Below are positions 1 to 8,464 of a DNA stretch of 64,000 nucleotides, piece by piece. The notes below the pieces were generated by a model. It searched no databases. It worked only from the letters and a program-made list of their open reading frames with translations, and was not told the origin of the DNA. The DNA is from Spirochaetota bacterium (GTDB lineage: Bacteria > Spirochaetota > Brachyspiria > Brachyspirales > JACRPF01), in NCBI GenBank assembly GCA_016214035.1, contig JACRPF010000003.1, positions 124,001 to 188,000 on the forward strand. Direction: 5' to 3'. Numbering within the stretch: the stretch's first letter is position 1; the number at the start of each line of letters is the position of its first letter. A program made the translations under genes and the position numbers.

Positions 1-1
1 C

Positions 2-1480
2 TTTCTTGTGCGATGGCTTTTCGCGCGGACACAGTTGAAGTCCGCGGAAAGCATGAGCAAAGGTATCGTTGCCGAGGCCAAGAACAAGGCCGAAGCCGAA
101 AAGAAAGCATTGCTATTGGAAACTCGTGATCAGATTTCGAAGGAACGGAACAATTTAGAAAATGAGACCCGTGAAAGAAGAGCAGAACTCGGGCAATTCG
201 AGAAACGTCTCCATCAGAAAGAGGAGAATCTCGACCGAAAAGTCGAACTCTTAGATCAACGAGACCAGGAACTCGCGAACAGGGAAAAGCGAATCAAACA
301 GCAGGAAGCCGATCTGTCGACCACGATGGAGAAGCATCGCAAGGAATTGGAACGAATTTCAGGCCTTTCCGCCGAAGAGGCGAAAAAGGCGCTCATAACC
401 GGACTTGAAGAGGACGCGAAGCGCGCGGCATCACGCACCATCGATAATATCGAAAAGGGCGCGATGGAGACCGGTGAGAAGAAGGCGCGCGAGATAATCA
501 TCCAGGCTATCCAGCGCGTGGCGGGAGAAGTGACACAGGATGTGTCCGTGTCGTCGGTGTCGCTCCCCAGCGAAGAAATGAAAGGACGCATCATCGGGCG
601 CGAGGGGCGCAACATCCGCACGCTCGAGACGCTCACGGGCGTCGATATTATCATCGACGACACCCCCGAAGCGGTCATCATTTCATGCTTCGACCCCGTA
701 CGGCGCGAAATCGCCAAACGGTCGCTTGAAAAACTCATCCTTGACGGGCGCATACATCCGGCCCGCATCGAGGAAGTCGTCGACCGTACCGGCAAAGAGA
801 TAGAACATGTGATGGCCGAAGAGGGCGAACGGGCGCGCGTCGATATGAACATCACCACGGTGCACCCCGAGATCATCCGCTACATCGGCAGACTGCATTT
901 CCGCACGAGCTACGGCCAGAATGTGCTGCAGCACGTACGCGAAGTGTCGAATATTTCCGGCATGATAGCCGCGGAGCTGGGCGCGAACGTCGTGCTCGCA
1001 CGCCGCGGCGGTTTCCTCCATGACATCGGCAAGGCAATCGAGGTTGAAGGCGAGGGCTCGCATGCCATCGTCGGCGCCGAGATGGCGAAACGCTATGGTG
1101 AATCCGAGACTATCGTCAATATAATCCGTGCGCACCACGGTGACGTTGACGCGCTCTCTCCCGAAGCGGTCATCGTCAAGGCCGCCGATGCCATCAGCGC
1201 CGCCAGGCCCGGTGCCCGTCGCGAGAGCTTTGAGAATTACGTCAAACGACTTGAGAATCTCGAACATATCGCCGACAGTTTTGCCGGTGTTGAGAAATCG
1301 TTCGCCATTCAGGCCGGTCGCGAGATCCGCGTGATGGTGAAGAACGAGACGGTTGATGACGCCAAAGCCAAAGACCTCGCACGCGACATCGCGCGTAAGA
1401 TCGAAGAAGAACTGAAGTATCCGGGCATCATCCGGGTGACGGTCATACGCGAAATGAGGGCAACAGAGATCGCGCGGTAA
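2..1480 (+). CDS. rny: Ribonuclease Y, 5' end cut by window
   Basis: Membrane-anchored endoribonuclease that initiates mRNA decay. The visible part runs from a long charged coiled coil (first ~150 residues) to a KH domain with the [12 protein letters not shown] signature (about residues 192-203 counted from the GTG at 8), then an HD phosphohydrolase domain with the metal-binding HD pair in [10 protein letters not shown] near residue 337. The C-terminus ends in the family-typical VTVIRE. The usual N-terminal membrane helix is missing, so the true start lies upstream of base 1 and the GTG at 8 should not be taken as the start. It is followed 4 nt later by ymdB, a common arrangement for these two genes. 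Family assignment is very secure. Confidence 0.96.
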   Translation, partial: FLVRWLFARTQLKSAESMSKGIVAEAKNKAEAEKKALLLETRDQISKERNNLENETRERRAELGQFEKRLHQKEENLDRKVELLDQRDQELANREKRIKQQEADLSTTMEKHRKELERISGLSAEEAKKALITGLEEDAKRAASRTIDNIEKGAMETGEKKAREIIIQAIQRVAGEVTQDVSVSSVSLPSEEMKGRIIGREGRNIRTLETLTGVDIIIDDTPEAVIISCFDPVRREIAKRSLEKLILDGRIHPARIEEVVDRTGKEIEHVMAEEGERARVDMNITTVHPEIIRYIGRLHFRTSYGQNVLQHVREVSNISGMIAAELGANVVLARRGGFLHDIGKAIEVEGEGSHAIVGAEMAKRYGESETIVNIIRAHHGDVDALSPEAVIVKAADAISAARPGARRESFENYVKRLENLEHIADSFAGVEKSFAIQAGREIRVMVKNETVDDAKAKDLARDIARKIEEELKYPGIIRVTVIREMRATEIAR

Positions 1481-1484
1481 CGCA

Positions 1485-2279
1485 ATGGCGAAACTACTGA
1501 CGATACTCTGCCTCGGCGACATTATCGGCGAGGGCGGACGTTCCGCGATTGCGGCAAAGCTTACGGCGCTCAAAGCGGCGTATACGGTTGATTTTACCAT
1601 CGCCAACGGCGAGAACGCCGCGGGCGGTTTCGGCATCACACGTGATGTTGCCAACGAGCTCTTTACGGTTGGTATTGACGCGATTACGAGCGGCAATCAC
1701 ATCTGGAAATCGAAGGATGTGTTTGCGATGATCGCCGAAGAGAAGCGATTGCTCCGTCCGTTCAATTATCCCGAAGGCGCTCCCGGCAACGGGTTTACCG
1801 TGTTCACCGTGGGCGAATACAAGATAGGCGTGCTTAATCTGCTCGGCCGCACGTTCATGGATCCGGTCGATTGTCCATTCAGGCGCGGCGCGCATGCGGT
1901 ACGCCTCATCCAGCGCGAGACGAATATTATCATCGTTGATTTTCATGCCGAGGCTACCGCTGAAAAGCAGGCGCTCGGCTATCACCTTGACGGCACGGTA
2001 TCCGCGGTGGTGGGTACGCACACGCATGTGCAGACCGCCGACGAGCACATACTGCCGAAGGGTACTGCGTATATGTCCGACCTCGGTATGTGCGGCGGCG
2101 AGTTTTCCATCATCGGGATGAAGAAAGATCCGGCACTGAAACGGTTTCTCACGTATCTGCCGCATAAATTCGAGGTGGAACGCGAACAGCCGATGATCAA
2201 CGGATGTGTTATCCGTATCGACGCAGATACCGGCCGTGCTGCCGGCATCGAGCGCGTGCTTGTGCGGCATGGACAGTGA
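1485..2279 (+). CDS. ymdB: YmdB-family metallophosphoesterase
   Basis: Calcineurin-like phosphoesterase of the YmdB/TIGR00282 family; the Bacillus member hydrolyses 2',3'-cyclic nucleotides and influences RNase Y-dependent RNA levels. Metal-site motifs are in the expected order: LCLGDIIGEGGR at the N-terminus, NGENAAGG, SGNHIW near residue 68, DFHAEAT, and VGTHTHVQTADE near residue 175. At 264 aa it has normal family length. The ATG at 1485 lies 4 nt after the rny stop, so the two are probably co-transcribed and functionally linked in RNA turnover or signalling. The next gene starts 14 nt after the stop. Confidence 0.95.
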   Translation: MAKLLTILCLGDIIGEGGRSAIAAKLTALKAAYTVDFTIANGENAAGGFGITRDVANELFTVGIDAITSGNHIWKSKDVFAMIAEEKRLLRPFNYPEGAPGNGFTVFTVGEYKIGVLNLLGRTFMDPVDCPFRRGAHAVRLIQRETNIIIVDFHAEATAEKQALGYHLDGTVSAVVGTHTHVQTADEHILPKGTAYMSDLGMCGGEFSIIGMKKDPALKRFLTYLPHKFEVEREQPMINGCVIRIDADTGRAAGIERVLVRHGQ

Positions 2280-2293
2280 CCGGCGGAGGCGAT

Positions 2294-2986
2294 ATGGGTG
2301 AACGGAACTACCGTGAACGGTATGAAACGATAATGCAGGCGGTGCGGGACACGCTTGCCTCGATACATGACGCGAACCGCACGGTGACCATCGTAGCGGT
2401 CACGAAAATGCAGCCGGTGGATGTTCTGAAAGAATTCATCTCGCTCGGTCTTTCGGAGCATCTGGGTGAAAGCCGCGCGCAGGAACTGCGTGACAAAGCC
2501 GCCGAGGTGTCCGGGGCGCTCTGGCATTTTATCGGCCCCATACAGACGAATAAGATTAAATATATCGTACCGCATGCGCACCTGATACACAGTGTTGACA
2601 GCAGCGGCATCATCGACGCGGTGGCAAAGCGCGCCGCGGAAGAGCGCAAGGTGCAGGATATTCTGCTGCAGGTCAATGTGAGCGATGAGCCGCAGAAAGG
2701 CGGTGTAGCGCCCACCGAGAGTGCCATGCTCGTTGAACATGCGATGACAATGAAACATATCCGCATCCGCGGGCTTATGTGCATAGCCGCGAACACCGAC
2801 GATACGCTGCGCGTCGAGCGCGAGTTTGCGGAACTCCGTGAGCTCCGTGAAACACTAGCCGCCCGTTATCGCGGCCTTGAACTGCCGGAGCTTTCAATGG
2901 GTATGAGCGGTGATTATAAACTTGCTGTCAAACACGGCGCCACCATGCTGCGTATCGGTTCATCTCTTTTCGGTGAACGGACGTAA
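2294..2986 (+). CDS. yggS: YggS-family PLP homeostasis protein
   Basis: Single-domain pyridoxal-phosphate-binding protein of the YggS/YlmE/PROSC family, which buffers PLP and affects amino-acid and keto-acid balance and has no known catalytic reaction. The PLP lysine sits in VAVTKMQP (about residue 37). Further family blocks are LGESRAQEL, WHFIGPIQTNK, HSVDS, LLQVNVSDEPQKGG and LSMGMSGDYKLAVKHGATMLRIGSSLFG. I chose the ATG at 2294 because GGAGG at 2284-2288 precedes it; the frame stays open upstream to 2204, but that part overlaps ymdB and is not family-like. The protein is 230 aa, normal for the family. It continues the ymdB operon. Confidence 0.94.
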   Translation: MGERNYRERYETIMQAVRDTLASIHDANRTVTIVAVTKMQPVDVLKEFISLGLSEHLGESRAQELRDKAAEVSGALWHFIGPIQTNKIKYIVPHAHLIHSVDSSGIIDAVAKRAAEERKVQDILLQVNVSDEPQKGGVAPTESAMLVEHAMTMKHIRIRGLMCIAANTDDTLRVEREFAELRELRETLAARYRGLELPELSMGMSGDYKLAVKHGATMLRIGSSLFGERT

Positions 2987-3030
2987 CACGCGGCGCTGCG
3001 CATGAAAATAGAACAATAAAGGATTTGTGT

Positions 3031-3768
3031 ATGTTTCGCGCACTGTTCGTTTTGAGCATCATGCTGCCGCTTACGGTCATCGGCGGTTGTATCGAGCTTG
3101 TGATAATTCTGTTCACATTCCCGTTCCGGCTGGTCAAGAATGATGTGCTCCATCGGGTCAATGCGTTCTGGGGATGGGTATTCTTCAAGGTCGCCGGTTC
3201 GAAGCTTGCCGTGTCGGGACGTGAATACTATGACCCGAAGAAACCCTACATCATCATGATGAATCATCAGAGTTCGTTCGATATATTTCTCCTGTTCGCG
3301 GTACTCCCGGGGCAGTTCCGCTGGATTTCAAAAGACACCTATTTCAAGTATCCTATTATCGGCTGGTCGATGAAGCACTCGGGATATATATCGATTGTCC
3401 GTGAAAAAATGAAAAGCGCATACGACAGCATTCTCGCGGCCGGCAAACGTCTCGAAGAGGGGCGCAGCGTAGCCATTTTTCCCGAAGGGACGCGGAGTCT
3501 CGACGGTGTCATCCGGCGTTTCAAGCCCGGCATTTTGATACTGACTGAGCAGTACCCCGATATACCTATCCTGCCGGTGGTTATCGACGGGACCGGGCGA
3601 ATGATGAAAAAGGGTTCGTTCAGCATTCAGAAGACCGACGTCCGGGTGCGCATACTGCCGCCATACTGCATCAAGGGTATCCCGGGTGACCGGAATGCGA
3701 AAATAGGACATCTTGAGGCGATGATGCGGACCGTTCATGAATCGATGATGAGAGAGACGCCGCGGTAA
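3031..3768 (+). CDS. plsC: 1-acyl-sn-glycerol-3-phosphate acyltransferase
   Basis: PlsC-type acyltransferase that acylates lysophosphatidic acid to phosphatidic acid at the inner membrane. The catalytic HX4D motif is visible as NHQSSFD (about residues 78-84) and the substrate-binding block as FPEGTRS (about 150-156), followed by the PVVIDGTGRMM region. A hydrophobic N-terminal segment of roughly 25 residues should anchor it. The start at ATG 3031 is favoured by an AAAGGA ribosome site at 3018-3023; a TTG six bases upstream is in frame but less likely. The 245-aa length is normal. It probably ends the rny-ymdB-yggS transcription run. Confidence 0.93.
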   Translation: MFRALFVLSIMLPLTVIGGCIELVIILFTFPFRLVKNDVLHRVNAFWGWVFFKVAGSKLAVSGREYYDPKKPYIIMMNHQSSFDIFLLFAVLPGQFRWISKDTYFKYPIIGWSMKHSGYISIVREKMKSAYDSILAAGKRLEEGRSVAIFPEGTRSLDGVIRRFKPGILILTEQYPDIPILPVVIDGTGRMMKKGSFSIQKTDVRVRILPPYCIKGIPGDRNAKIGHLEAMMRTVHESMMRETPR

Positions 3769-3842
3769 CAAACCGGAACGTTAACATATCGTCTTAACAT
3801 ATTGATTTTCTTCATTTGTTTAAAAAGAAGTAAAGGAATTGC

Positions 3843-3870
3843 TTGATTTTTCCGAGAATGGTAGTATATT
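3843..3870 (+). promoter_or_regulatory. Candidate promoter for flgM
   Basis: TTGATT at 3843-3848 and TATATT at 3865-3870 are separated by 16 bp, a sigma-70 pattern about 85 bp before the flgM ATG. An alternative lies in the same stretch: TAAA at 3831-3834 followed after 16 bp by TCCGAGAA at 3851-3858, which resembles the flagellar sigma-28 pattern (TAAA-N15-GCCGATAA) with two -10 mismatches and one extra spacer base. Confidence 0.45.
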
Positions 3871-3953
3871 AGTAAAAGTCACCGCGGTTAGGCCTGCGAA
3901 AGTACTCATGTGTTTTCGTGAAGTGCCGACACTGTAGGTGAAGGAGCATTGCT

Positions 3954-4226
3954 ATGACCATAGACAAAATCGGTACCGGTAACAATATACAGCCCACATC
4001 GCACGTGCGTAAGACCGAGCGGACACAGCAGGCCGTTCGGGCCGACAGGCTTGACATTTCGGTTGAAGCGCGTGAACGCGCCGAGCTTGAGCGCATCGTG
4101 AAGGCTGCCCCGGATATCCGTGCCGACAAGGTCGAGCAGGCTAAAGCGAACCTCGAGCGCTATATGCGCGATGACAAGATATTCGATAACGTCGCAAAGA
4201 CGATCATTAAAGGGCTTTTAGACTAA
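3954..4226 (+). CDS. flgM: FlgM-like anti-sigma-28 factor
   Basis: Small 90-aa protein with the size and layout of FlgM, which holds the flagellar sigma factor FliA inactive until the hook is finished. The N-terminus is polar and low in hydrophobics, as in the disordered export half of FlgM. The C-terminal half (APDIRADKVEQAKANLERY, then FDNVAKTIIKGLLD) fits the conserved sigma-binding helices, including the RxDKV element. The ATG at 3954 follows AGGTGAAGGAGC. No other flagellar gene is in the window; the gene is alone and convergent with slt. The call rests on family resemblance, and DUF-type FlgM relatives would look the same. Confidence 0.8.
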   Translation: MTIDKIGTGNNIQPTSHVRKTERTQQAVRADRLDISVEARERAELERIVKAAPDIRADKVEQAKANLERYMRDDKIFDNVAKTIIKGLLD

Positions 4227-4270
4227 CGCGGGCATTGCCTGCAATCATCTCAGCCGTTTGGCGCAATCCT

Positions 4271-6460
4271 TCATTCACCGTCATTTAATAGCCGGTAGAA
4301 ATGCCGTGCCCGCAGCACTTTCTCGATATAGTACTCCGTTTCAGGATAATCGAGCATCCGTGCGTAATATGACATATCATTCGTGGCGATAGTGTTTTTC
4401 CATCGCTGCACACTTCCCGCGCCCGCATTGTATGCGGCGAGGACCATGACCTCATTGCTGTGATAATCCTTGAAAAGCTTCGCCAGATGCGACGTGCCGA
4501 GCAGCACATTATGCGCAGGCCGGTGCAGGTCAACGTACGGAAGCCGCGCTTTTCCCAGAGAGCGGTTCTCGCCGATAGCCGTATCGGACATGAGCTGCAT
4601 GAGTCCCCGCGCGTTCACCCACGATACACATGACGAATCGAACGCGCTTTCGGTGCGTATAAGCGCATACACAAACGCGGGCTCTATCGAATACCGCTTC
4701 GCTGTCGAGGTGATGAGTGTGTGATAATATTCGGGATACAGATAACCGCAGAGCACCGGCGGGAGCAGCCAGTGGGAATACGTCGACGGAAACTGGAACG
4801 TCCCCGGTGTCGTGTACTTGAACACCGGCCCGTAGTCCTCGGCGAACGCGCAGACGGTCTCAAGCGCGCGGAATGCGTCATATGATGTCGGAGAGTTCGT
4901 ACGGACGAATACGGCTTCATTAAGCGCATTTTCCCTGTCGCCGGCGAATACGAGCGCCACGGCTGTCCTGAGATGCGGCGAGAGCGTGCGCGCACGCTGA
5001 ATGATGACGTCGTCGGACATGGGACGGAAGAACGCATCAACGAACGCATAACGGCGCAGAATCCGCTCGGTAAGGCCGCGGCATTCCGTCAGTAACGGCG
5101 TGGGAACGTCGTAGACTGCCGTGGTGATGAACTGGATGCGGTTAAGCGATGCGAGGGCCGCGGTGTAATTGCTTGCAGCGATATAATTCTTTGCCGCGCG
5201 CAGATACAGCTCATTGGTGACATCGATGGCGCTGAGAAGATCCGTGTCGGCATAGGGATACGCTTCCTGGATGAAATACGGATTTCTGCTTGCGGTAAGC
5301 GTTGCAGCAACAGCGGCCTTTGCGCGGGTTTCGTCGCCGAATTTCATCGCCGCAAGCCGTTCCCATGACAGATAGTAATCATACCGGTCGGTGTTCGTCA
5401 CCACCGCGCGCATGATGCCGAGTGCCGCGTCACAGTCTTCACGCGTCCCGTCGAGGAACATCTTTCTAAGGTAGGCGCGCGCCGCGAGATTGATATGCGT
5501 GCTTTTGGGATATTTTTTAACCGCGTTCTCGAGCGCATCGCGGGCGCACGGCATGTTTTTTTCGGCCATATACGCACTCACGAGTCTGCGGTGCATGTAG
5601 TCCGTTTCGCCGCTTTTCGGAAAGTGTTCGATATAATCGTTGATGAAAACGAGCGCACGGTCATAGCGGCCGCGCTGACGCAGCAGCTCGACGATGCGGT
5701 AGGTGGCCCGTTCCCGGAATGCGCCGCTGTCCCCGGCGAGGTAATCGCGATAGAGCGATTCGGCTTTGTCCGCATGGCCCAGAAGGTCGTTGCACCAGGC
5801 GATGCGGTATTTCGCCTCATCGCGGAATACGGGGAGTACCGCGAGATCGGTGACGTACAGGAGCGATTCGGCAATCTTACCCGATTTGTGAAGCCCCCGC
5901 GCGAGTTTCATAGCCGTGTCGGGAATCGTATCCCTGAGCCTGCGCGCGTCCGGCCTGAAGGTCCGGTGAAGTGCCGCTGCGGCGTCGGCGTTTTCATAGA
6001 TGTCGACGAGATACCGGAGTATCTCATAGGCGGCATTGGTATTGGTGGCAGCGATGAGCGCCTGCGCCGCATTATTGCCGATGAACACCTGCAGGTATTT
6101 CGGCATGTTGGTGAGCGTCGCGAGCGTTCCGCCGCGGTTCATGAATCCGGCGTATGCGTTATACTGCTCCGTTTTGCCGCGTATCAGCGAATTGCTGTAG
6201 AGGGAAAGCGATGCGGAAAAAAGCGATGCGGCATTCGAATAATATCTGAGGTAGAGCGCGCTTCGGCCTGCATAGTAATAGGTGTAATCGTGGAGCGGAC
6301 TCTGCGGCGACAGGTCGAGTGCGCGGGTGAATGCGTGATAGGCGTCATCGAAACGTTCCTCGCGGTATGCGGTAAGACCTTCAGCATAGTCTTCGTCATT
6401 GCAGGATGTCGTTATGAGGACTATCGACAGTGCCAGCAGTGCGGGGAGTGATTTGCTCAT
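4271..6460 (-). CDS. slt: Slt-type lytic murein transglycosylase lipoprotein
   Basis: Soluble-lytic-transglycosylase homologue that cleaves the MurNAc-GlcNAc bond of peptidoglycan, forming 1,6-anhydro ends. It starts with a lipoprotein signal (hydrophobic LLALSIVLITTSC, lipobox cysteine near residue 20). About 550 residues of TPR-like helical superhelix follow, as in Slt70. The C-terminal goose-lysozyme-like domain has the catalytic glutamate in ALIRTESAFDS (about residue 603), then GLMQLM and AAYNAGAGSVQRW. The 729-aa length suits the family. It is convergent with flgM and only 44 nt from its end, and probably serves envelope remodelling. No clear Shine-Dalgarno precedes the ATG. Confidence 0.93.
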   Translation of the reverse strand: MSKSLPALLALSIVLITTSCNDEDYAEGLTAYREERFDDAYHAFTRALDLSPQSPLHDYTYYYAGRSALYLRYYSNAASLFSASLSLYSNSLIRGKTEQYNAYAGFMNRGGTLATLTNMPKYLQVFIGNNAAQALIAATNTNAAYEILRYLVDIYENADAAAALHRTFRPDARRLRDTIPDTAMKLARGLHKSGKIAESLLYVTDLAVLPVFRDEAKYRIAWCNDLLGHADKAESLYRDYLAGDSGAFRERATYRIVELLRQRGRYDRALVFINDYIEHFPKSGETDYMHRRLVSAYMAEKNMPCARDALENAVKKYPKSTHINLAARAYLRKMFLDGTREDCDAALGIMRAVVTNTDRYDYYLSWERLAAMKFGDETRAKAAVAATLTASRNPYFIQEAYPYADTDLLSAIDVTNELYLRAAKNYIAASNYTAALASLNRIQFITTAVYDVPTPLLTECRGLTERILRRYAFVDAFFRPMSDDVIIQRARTLSPHLRTAVALVFAGDRENALNEAVFVRTNSPTSYDAFRALETVCAFAEDYGPVFKYTTPGTFQFPSTYSHWLLPPVLCGYLYPEYYHTLITSTAKRYSIEPAFVYALIRTESAFDSSCVSWVNARGLMQLMSDTAIGENRSLGKARLPYVDLHRPAHNVLLGTSHLAKLFKDYHSNEVMVLAAYNAGAGSVQRWKNTIATNDMSYYARMLDYPETEYYIEKVLRARHFYRLLNDGE

Positions 6461-6508
6461 GCGTGTGTGGGTTGTAAAGACATCCGGCGGGATCCGGATA
6501 ATCGAAGC

Positions 6509-7309
6509 TTATCGCTTCACCGATTTTTCTTTATAGCTTTTCATAATCGACTTGATTTCGTCGGTGGCGTGTTTTCCGAAGATGTCGTCGCGGATATCGC
6601 CTTCTTTCAGATGCGTCACCAGCGTATCGATGGGGCTCGCGAGCGTTTTGCCGTTGTCGCGCACTTTGTGCTTGTGCGCTATGTATGAGGCGTCGCACAT
6701 GAACATGATGGTGCGGAGTTTTTCTCCCTGATCCGCGAACAGCCCGATGAGGCGTTCCGGGCGCGGTACGCTGAGTTTCAGCAGTTTCTGGCAGACGCGG
6801 AAGAAGAGCGGATGTATCTCTTCCGGAAAATGAACGCGGCGTTTGACCGCCTTGGGCTCTTTTCTTTCACTGCTTTTATAGATGGCGGAGAAATCGCGTT
6901 CTGCGGCGCCGATAAGCGACGCGTAACAGCGCTCCTGATGCGGCATGAGGTAATGGTGGCGTACGAGATTCGTGCGCGTGCCCACCTCGATGATGGTGAT
7001 GATGCCCAGCGAGTTGAGCTCGCGAAGCGCCTTCACGATTGTAGCGCGTGAACCGATGCCGGATTCATTCTGTATCTCATTGTGTGTCGCTTTGCTCAGG
7101 CCGTTTTCGTAGTCGTAGCAGGCGGCGAGGACCCGGTAGATTTCCTTTGCCGTGGCGGAGGTTGATTTCCATGTTTTTTTATCGGTGAGCTCTCGCGGCA
7201 CGAACACGGCGCGGGCACAGATATCGGTAAGTTCGTCTTTCCGTTTATCTGAAGGCGAGGTTTTTTCTTCTGATGGTTTAAAATCCTTCGCTACCGCGTA
7301 TGCTTCCAT
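6509..7309 (-). CDS. Winged-helix DNA-binding protein, unknown role
   Basis: A 266-aa basic protein with a probable winged-helix domain in its first half: the ATAKEIYRVLAACYDYENGL block, then THNEIQNESGIGSRATIVKA and LRELNSLGIITI read as helix-turn-helix plus wing, as in plasmid replication initiators and GntR/MarR-like regulators. The C-terminal half is helical and lysine-rich with no motif I recognise. The ATG at 7309 (reverse) is preferred over a TTG at 7315 because GAGGAG lies just upstream. It precedes slt on the same strand with a 48-nt gap. A regulator or a DNA-replication-associated protein are both possible. Confidence 0.6.
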   Translation of the reverse strand: MEAYAVAKDFKPSEEKTSPSDKRKDELTDICARAVFVPRELTDKKTWKSTSATAKEIYRVLAACYDYENGLSKATHNEIQNESGIGSRATIVKALRELNSLGIITIIEVGTRTNLVRHHYLMPHQERCYASLIGAAERDFSAIYKSSERKEPKAVKRRVHFPEEIHPLFFRVCQKLLKLSVPRPERLIGLFADQGEKLRTIMFMCDASYIAHKHKVRDNGKTLASPIDTLVTHLKEGDIRDDIFGKHATDEIKSIMKSYKEKSVKR

Positions 7310-7514
7310 CCGCAACTCCTCACCCAGTATGTGATCATGCCCGTTCTTCAGCGCACGATATAATGCTCAAGTATCAAACGAACCTTCAGCCAAACGTGTT
7401 GCCGGAAAAAACATAACAAGTGCAACGAGACGTCAGCCCATCCCGCGTTCGATTTGCAACGCGGAGTGTCATTCTAATAATTATTTATAAAAATGCAATA
7501 GCGAGTTCCGTCAA

Positions 7515-7530
7515 TGTTCATCGATGAACA
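7515..7530. promoter_or_regulatory. 16-bp perfect palindrome, operator candidate
   Basis: TGTTCATCGATGAACA is a perfect inverted repeat in the 251-bp gap between the FkbM gene and the winged-helix gene. Such a dyad is a typical operator for a dimeric regulator. I see no T-run beside it that would suggest a terminator. The rest of the gap is AT-rich with no gene that I can support. Confidence 0.35.
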
Positions 7531-7560
7531 CCGGGGGACTTGACATGTTTTTAAAATGCG

Positions 7561-8262
7561 TTATTCCGCCATGCCGCACTCATGGTATTTTATTTTTTCA
7601 GCACGGATGGACTTCGTAAGATGCGCTAACAGCCGCTTCGGCGTATATCCTTTGGAGGTAAGAAAGCTGTTCGTGTGAAATTCTCCGGAAAGATACTCTA
7701 CACGGCTGAGTTTGCGGGCGTGCAGCAGCGCCTCGTACTCGCCGCCTTCACAATCAATCTTAAGCAGCTTGCATTTTGAGATCCTGTTTTCTGTCAGGAT
7801 GGTATCGACGGTTGTCGATGGTATCTGATCATACTTGATGTCATCGGCTTTCGGGGCCCATGCTGTCGCGCCGCCGCTATTATCGAAGCTTACGTTAATG
7901 GTGATGTCGCGGCCGTCCGCGGTGACCGCTCTGTTGAACGGCTTGATGTTGGTGACGCCGTTTGCGGCGATATTCATGGTCAGATGACGGTAGTTGTCGG
8001 GTACCGGTTCATAGGCGTAAACAGTGGTGAATGGAAAACATTTCGCAAGGTATATCGAAACTACGCCGACATTTGCCCCGATATCCACGATGATATCGCC
8101 GGCTTCGAACATGATACGGTCGAGATTGTAATTGCGCTCTTCGCGCTGCAGGTCTTTTACCATGCCATAGGTGTTATGAATAGCGCTTCTATATTCATGG
8201 ATGACGATAGATGTGTCATGTATCCGGAATTTCCTTCTGGCCGTTTTATGAAAAAAGTTCAT
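7561..8262 (-). CDS. FkbM-family SAM-dependent methyltransferase
   Basis: Methyltransferase of the FkbM (Methyltransf_21) family, which O-methylates sugars or polyketides and is frequent in surface-polysaccharide loci. The SAM-binding motif I is DIGANVGVVSIYLA from about residue 60, followed by YAYEPVPDNYRHL (acidic ribose-binding residue), and KLLKIDCEGGEYEAL, the family's characteristic motif. Length is 233 aa. The start is supported by AAGGAG seven bases upstream. There are no polysaccharide genes beside it, so the acceptor cannot be inferred from context. Confidence 0.88.
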   Translation of the reverse strand: MNFFHKTARRKFRIHDTSIVIHEYRSAIHNTYGMVKDLQREERNYNLDRIMFEAGDIIVDIGANVGVVSIYLAKCFPFTTVYAYEPVPDNYRHLTMNIAANGVTNIKPFNRAVTADGRDITINVSFDNSGGATAWAPKADDIKYDQIPSTTVDTILTENRISKCKLLKIDCEGGEYEALLHARKLSRVEYLSGEFHTNSFLTSKGYTPKRLLAHLTKSIRAEKIKYHECGMAE

Positions 8263-8406
8263 GCCGTCTCCTTGATAACCAGGATATATTCCGTAGTATT
8301 GGTTTTTTCGGAATGAAATTGATGGTACAGGACCCTCTGTTTTTTGTCAATTGTTTTTTGCGGTTGGAGTGATGTGCCAAGCGCGGCCGTCTAAATTTCG
8401 TTTACA

Positions 8407-8434
8407 TTGACATTATCGTATATTTTATGATAAT
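8407..8434 (+). promoter_or_regulatory. Strong sigma-70-like promoter
   Basis: TTGACA at 8407-8412 and GATAAT at 8429-8434 are separated by 16 bp, 31 bp before the DUF438 gene's ATG, which has its own AGGGAG ribosome site. Only one base departs from consensus. Confidence 0.7.
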
Positions 8435-8464
8435 AATAAATAAAGTAATTTATAGGGAGCAGCT

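Noticed and set aside
8-8. GTG at base 8 as the true RNase Y start
   Set aside because: The family's N-terminal membrane helix and the start of its coiled coil are missing, so the gene begins before the window.
683-1696. Reverse-strand frame opposite rny and ymdB
   Set aside because: The forward strand encodes unmistakable RNase Y and YmdB; the reverse translation has low-complexity, shadow-like composition.
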